Assembly (NCBI GenBank): GCA_013214445.1
Contig: JABSPG010000181.1
Coordinates: 1-7,806 of the forward strand
Origin: Ekhidna sp.
Lineage (GTDB): Bacteria > Bacteroidota > Bacteroidia > Cytophagales > Cyclobacteriaceae
DNA length: 7,806 bases
Direction of reading: 5' to 3'
A program made the translations under genes and the position numbers. Shown here one piece after another: positions 7,608 to 7,806 of this stretch; the stretch's first letter is position 1, and every line of letters begins with the position of its first letter. A model generated the notes under the pieces. It had not been told where the DNA came from and did no database searches. It saw only the letters and a program-made list of their open reading frames with translations.

Positions 7608-7806
7608 GACTTTTTCATCTTGGCAAGCACAGATTTTGCCCAGTAGTATTGCGGCTCCATAGCGATTGCATTCTGAAGCAATTCTTCAGCTTTTTCCGTC
7701 TGGTTAGTCTTTCTATAAGCCATAGCAAGGCCCATCATGGAATCGAGATGTAGCCAGTTTTCCTTGCTCTCCTCCAGCTCATAGATTTTCACCGCTTTAC
7801 TATAAG
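7604..7806 (-). CDS. TPR protein, C-terminal fragment (5' end outside window)
   Basis: The last 67 or so residues of a tetratricopeptide-repeat protein transcribed leftwards. The frame is open to the right edge. A GTG at 7792 could be a start, but the codons before it read YSKA and continue into VKIYELEE, which looks like the second helix of a TPR unit, so the gene extends beyond the window. One full repeat is visible, from about NWLHLDSMMGLAMAYRKTNQ through EKAEELLQNAIAMEPQ, carrying the usual small and aromatic residues at TPR positions; a final helix (YYWAKSVLAKMKK) caps it. TPRs bind other proteins. The stop TGA overlaps the start of the TonB receptor by 4 bp, so the two are almost certainly cotranscribed and probably translationally coupled. 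Whether the missing N-terminus carries a signal peptide or another domain cannot be seen here. Confidence 0.85.
   Translation of the reverse strand, partial: YSKAVKIYELEESKENWLHLDSMMGLAMAYRKTNQTEKAEELLQNAIAMEPQYYWAKSVLAKMKKS

Noticed and set aside
7790..7792. GTG (minus strand) as the start of the TPR gene
   Set aside because: The frame stays open to the edge and the upstream residues YSKA fit a TPR helix, so the gene is cut by the window.

Overview
The window looks like chromosomal DNA of a Bacteroidota bacterium, most likely from the Cytophagia/Flavobacteriia side. The evidence is a C-terminal type IX secretion (T9SS) sorting domain, a PorT-type outer-membrane barrel, a lipoprotein with an acidic Bacteroidota-style surface-export signal, a TonB-dependent receptor with an N-terminal carboxypeptidase-regulatory-like domain, and AT-rich leaders without clear Shine-Dalgarno sequences. 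The assignment rests on protein architecture alone.

Positions 1-3335, plus strand: three closely packed genes that read as one transcription unit. The first is the C-terminal part of a DUF1501 protein (alkaline-phosphatase-like fold) ending in a T9SS type A sorting domain. A PorT-like outer-membrane beta-barrel follows, starting inside the end of the first gene (32 bp overlap). The third, 14 bp further on, is a lipoprotein whose repeats suggest a beta-propeller. All three products are predicted to lie at or beyond the outer membrane, so together they look like a cell-surface module of unknown function.

Positions 3336-3479: a 144-bp gap, the only sizeable intergenic space. It holds a weak AT-rich hairpin after the lipoprotein gene and a possible Bacteroidota-type promoter for the next gene.

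Positions 3483-5513, plus strand: a large membrane-anchored protein with a von Willebrand factor A (VWA) domain. It has two N-terminal membrane helices, a VWA domain with a MIDAS-like motif, a long periplasmic part and one C-terminal helix.

Positions 5523-7806, minus strand: a two-gene unit converging on the VWA gene, with only 9 bp between the stop codons. In transcription order it has the C-terminus of a TPR protein (cut by the window edge) and then a TonB-dependent receptor, joined by a 4-bp ATGA stop/start overlap.

All five main genes encode envelope proteins. I see no mobile element, CRISPR array, tRNA or rRNA, and no clear sign of recent transfer. The least understood parts are the surface module at the left and the TPR/TonB pair at the right; neither has a substrate or function that can be read from the sequence.
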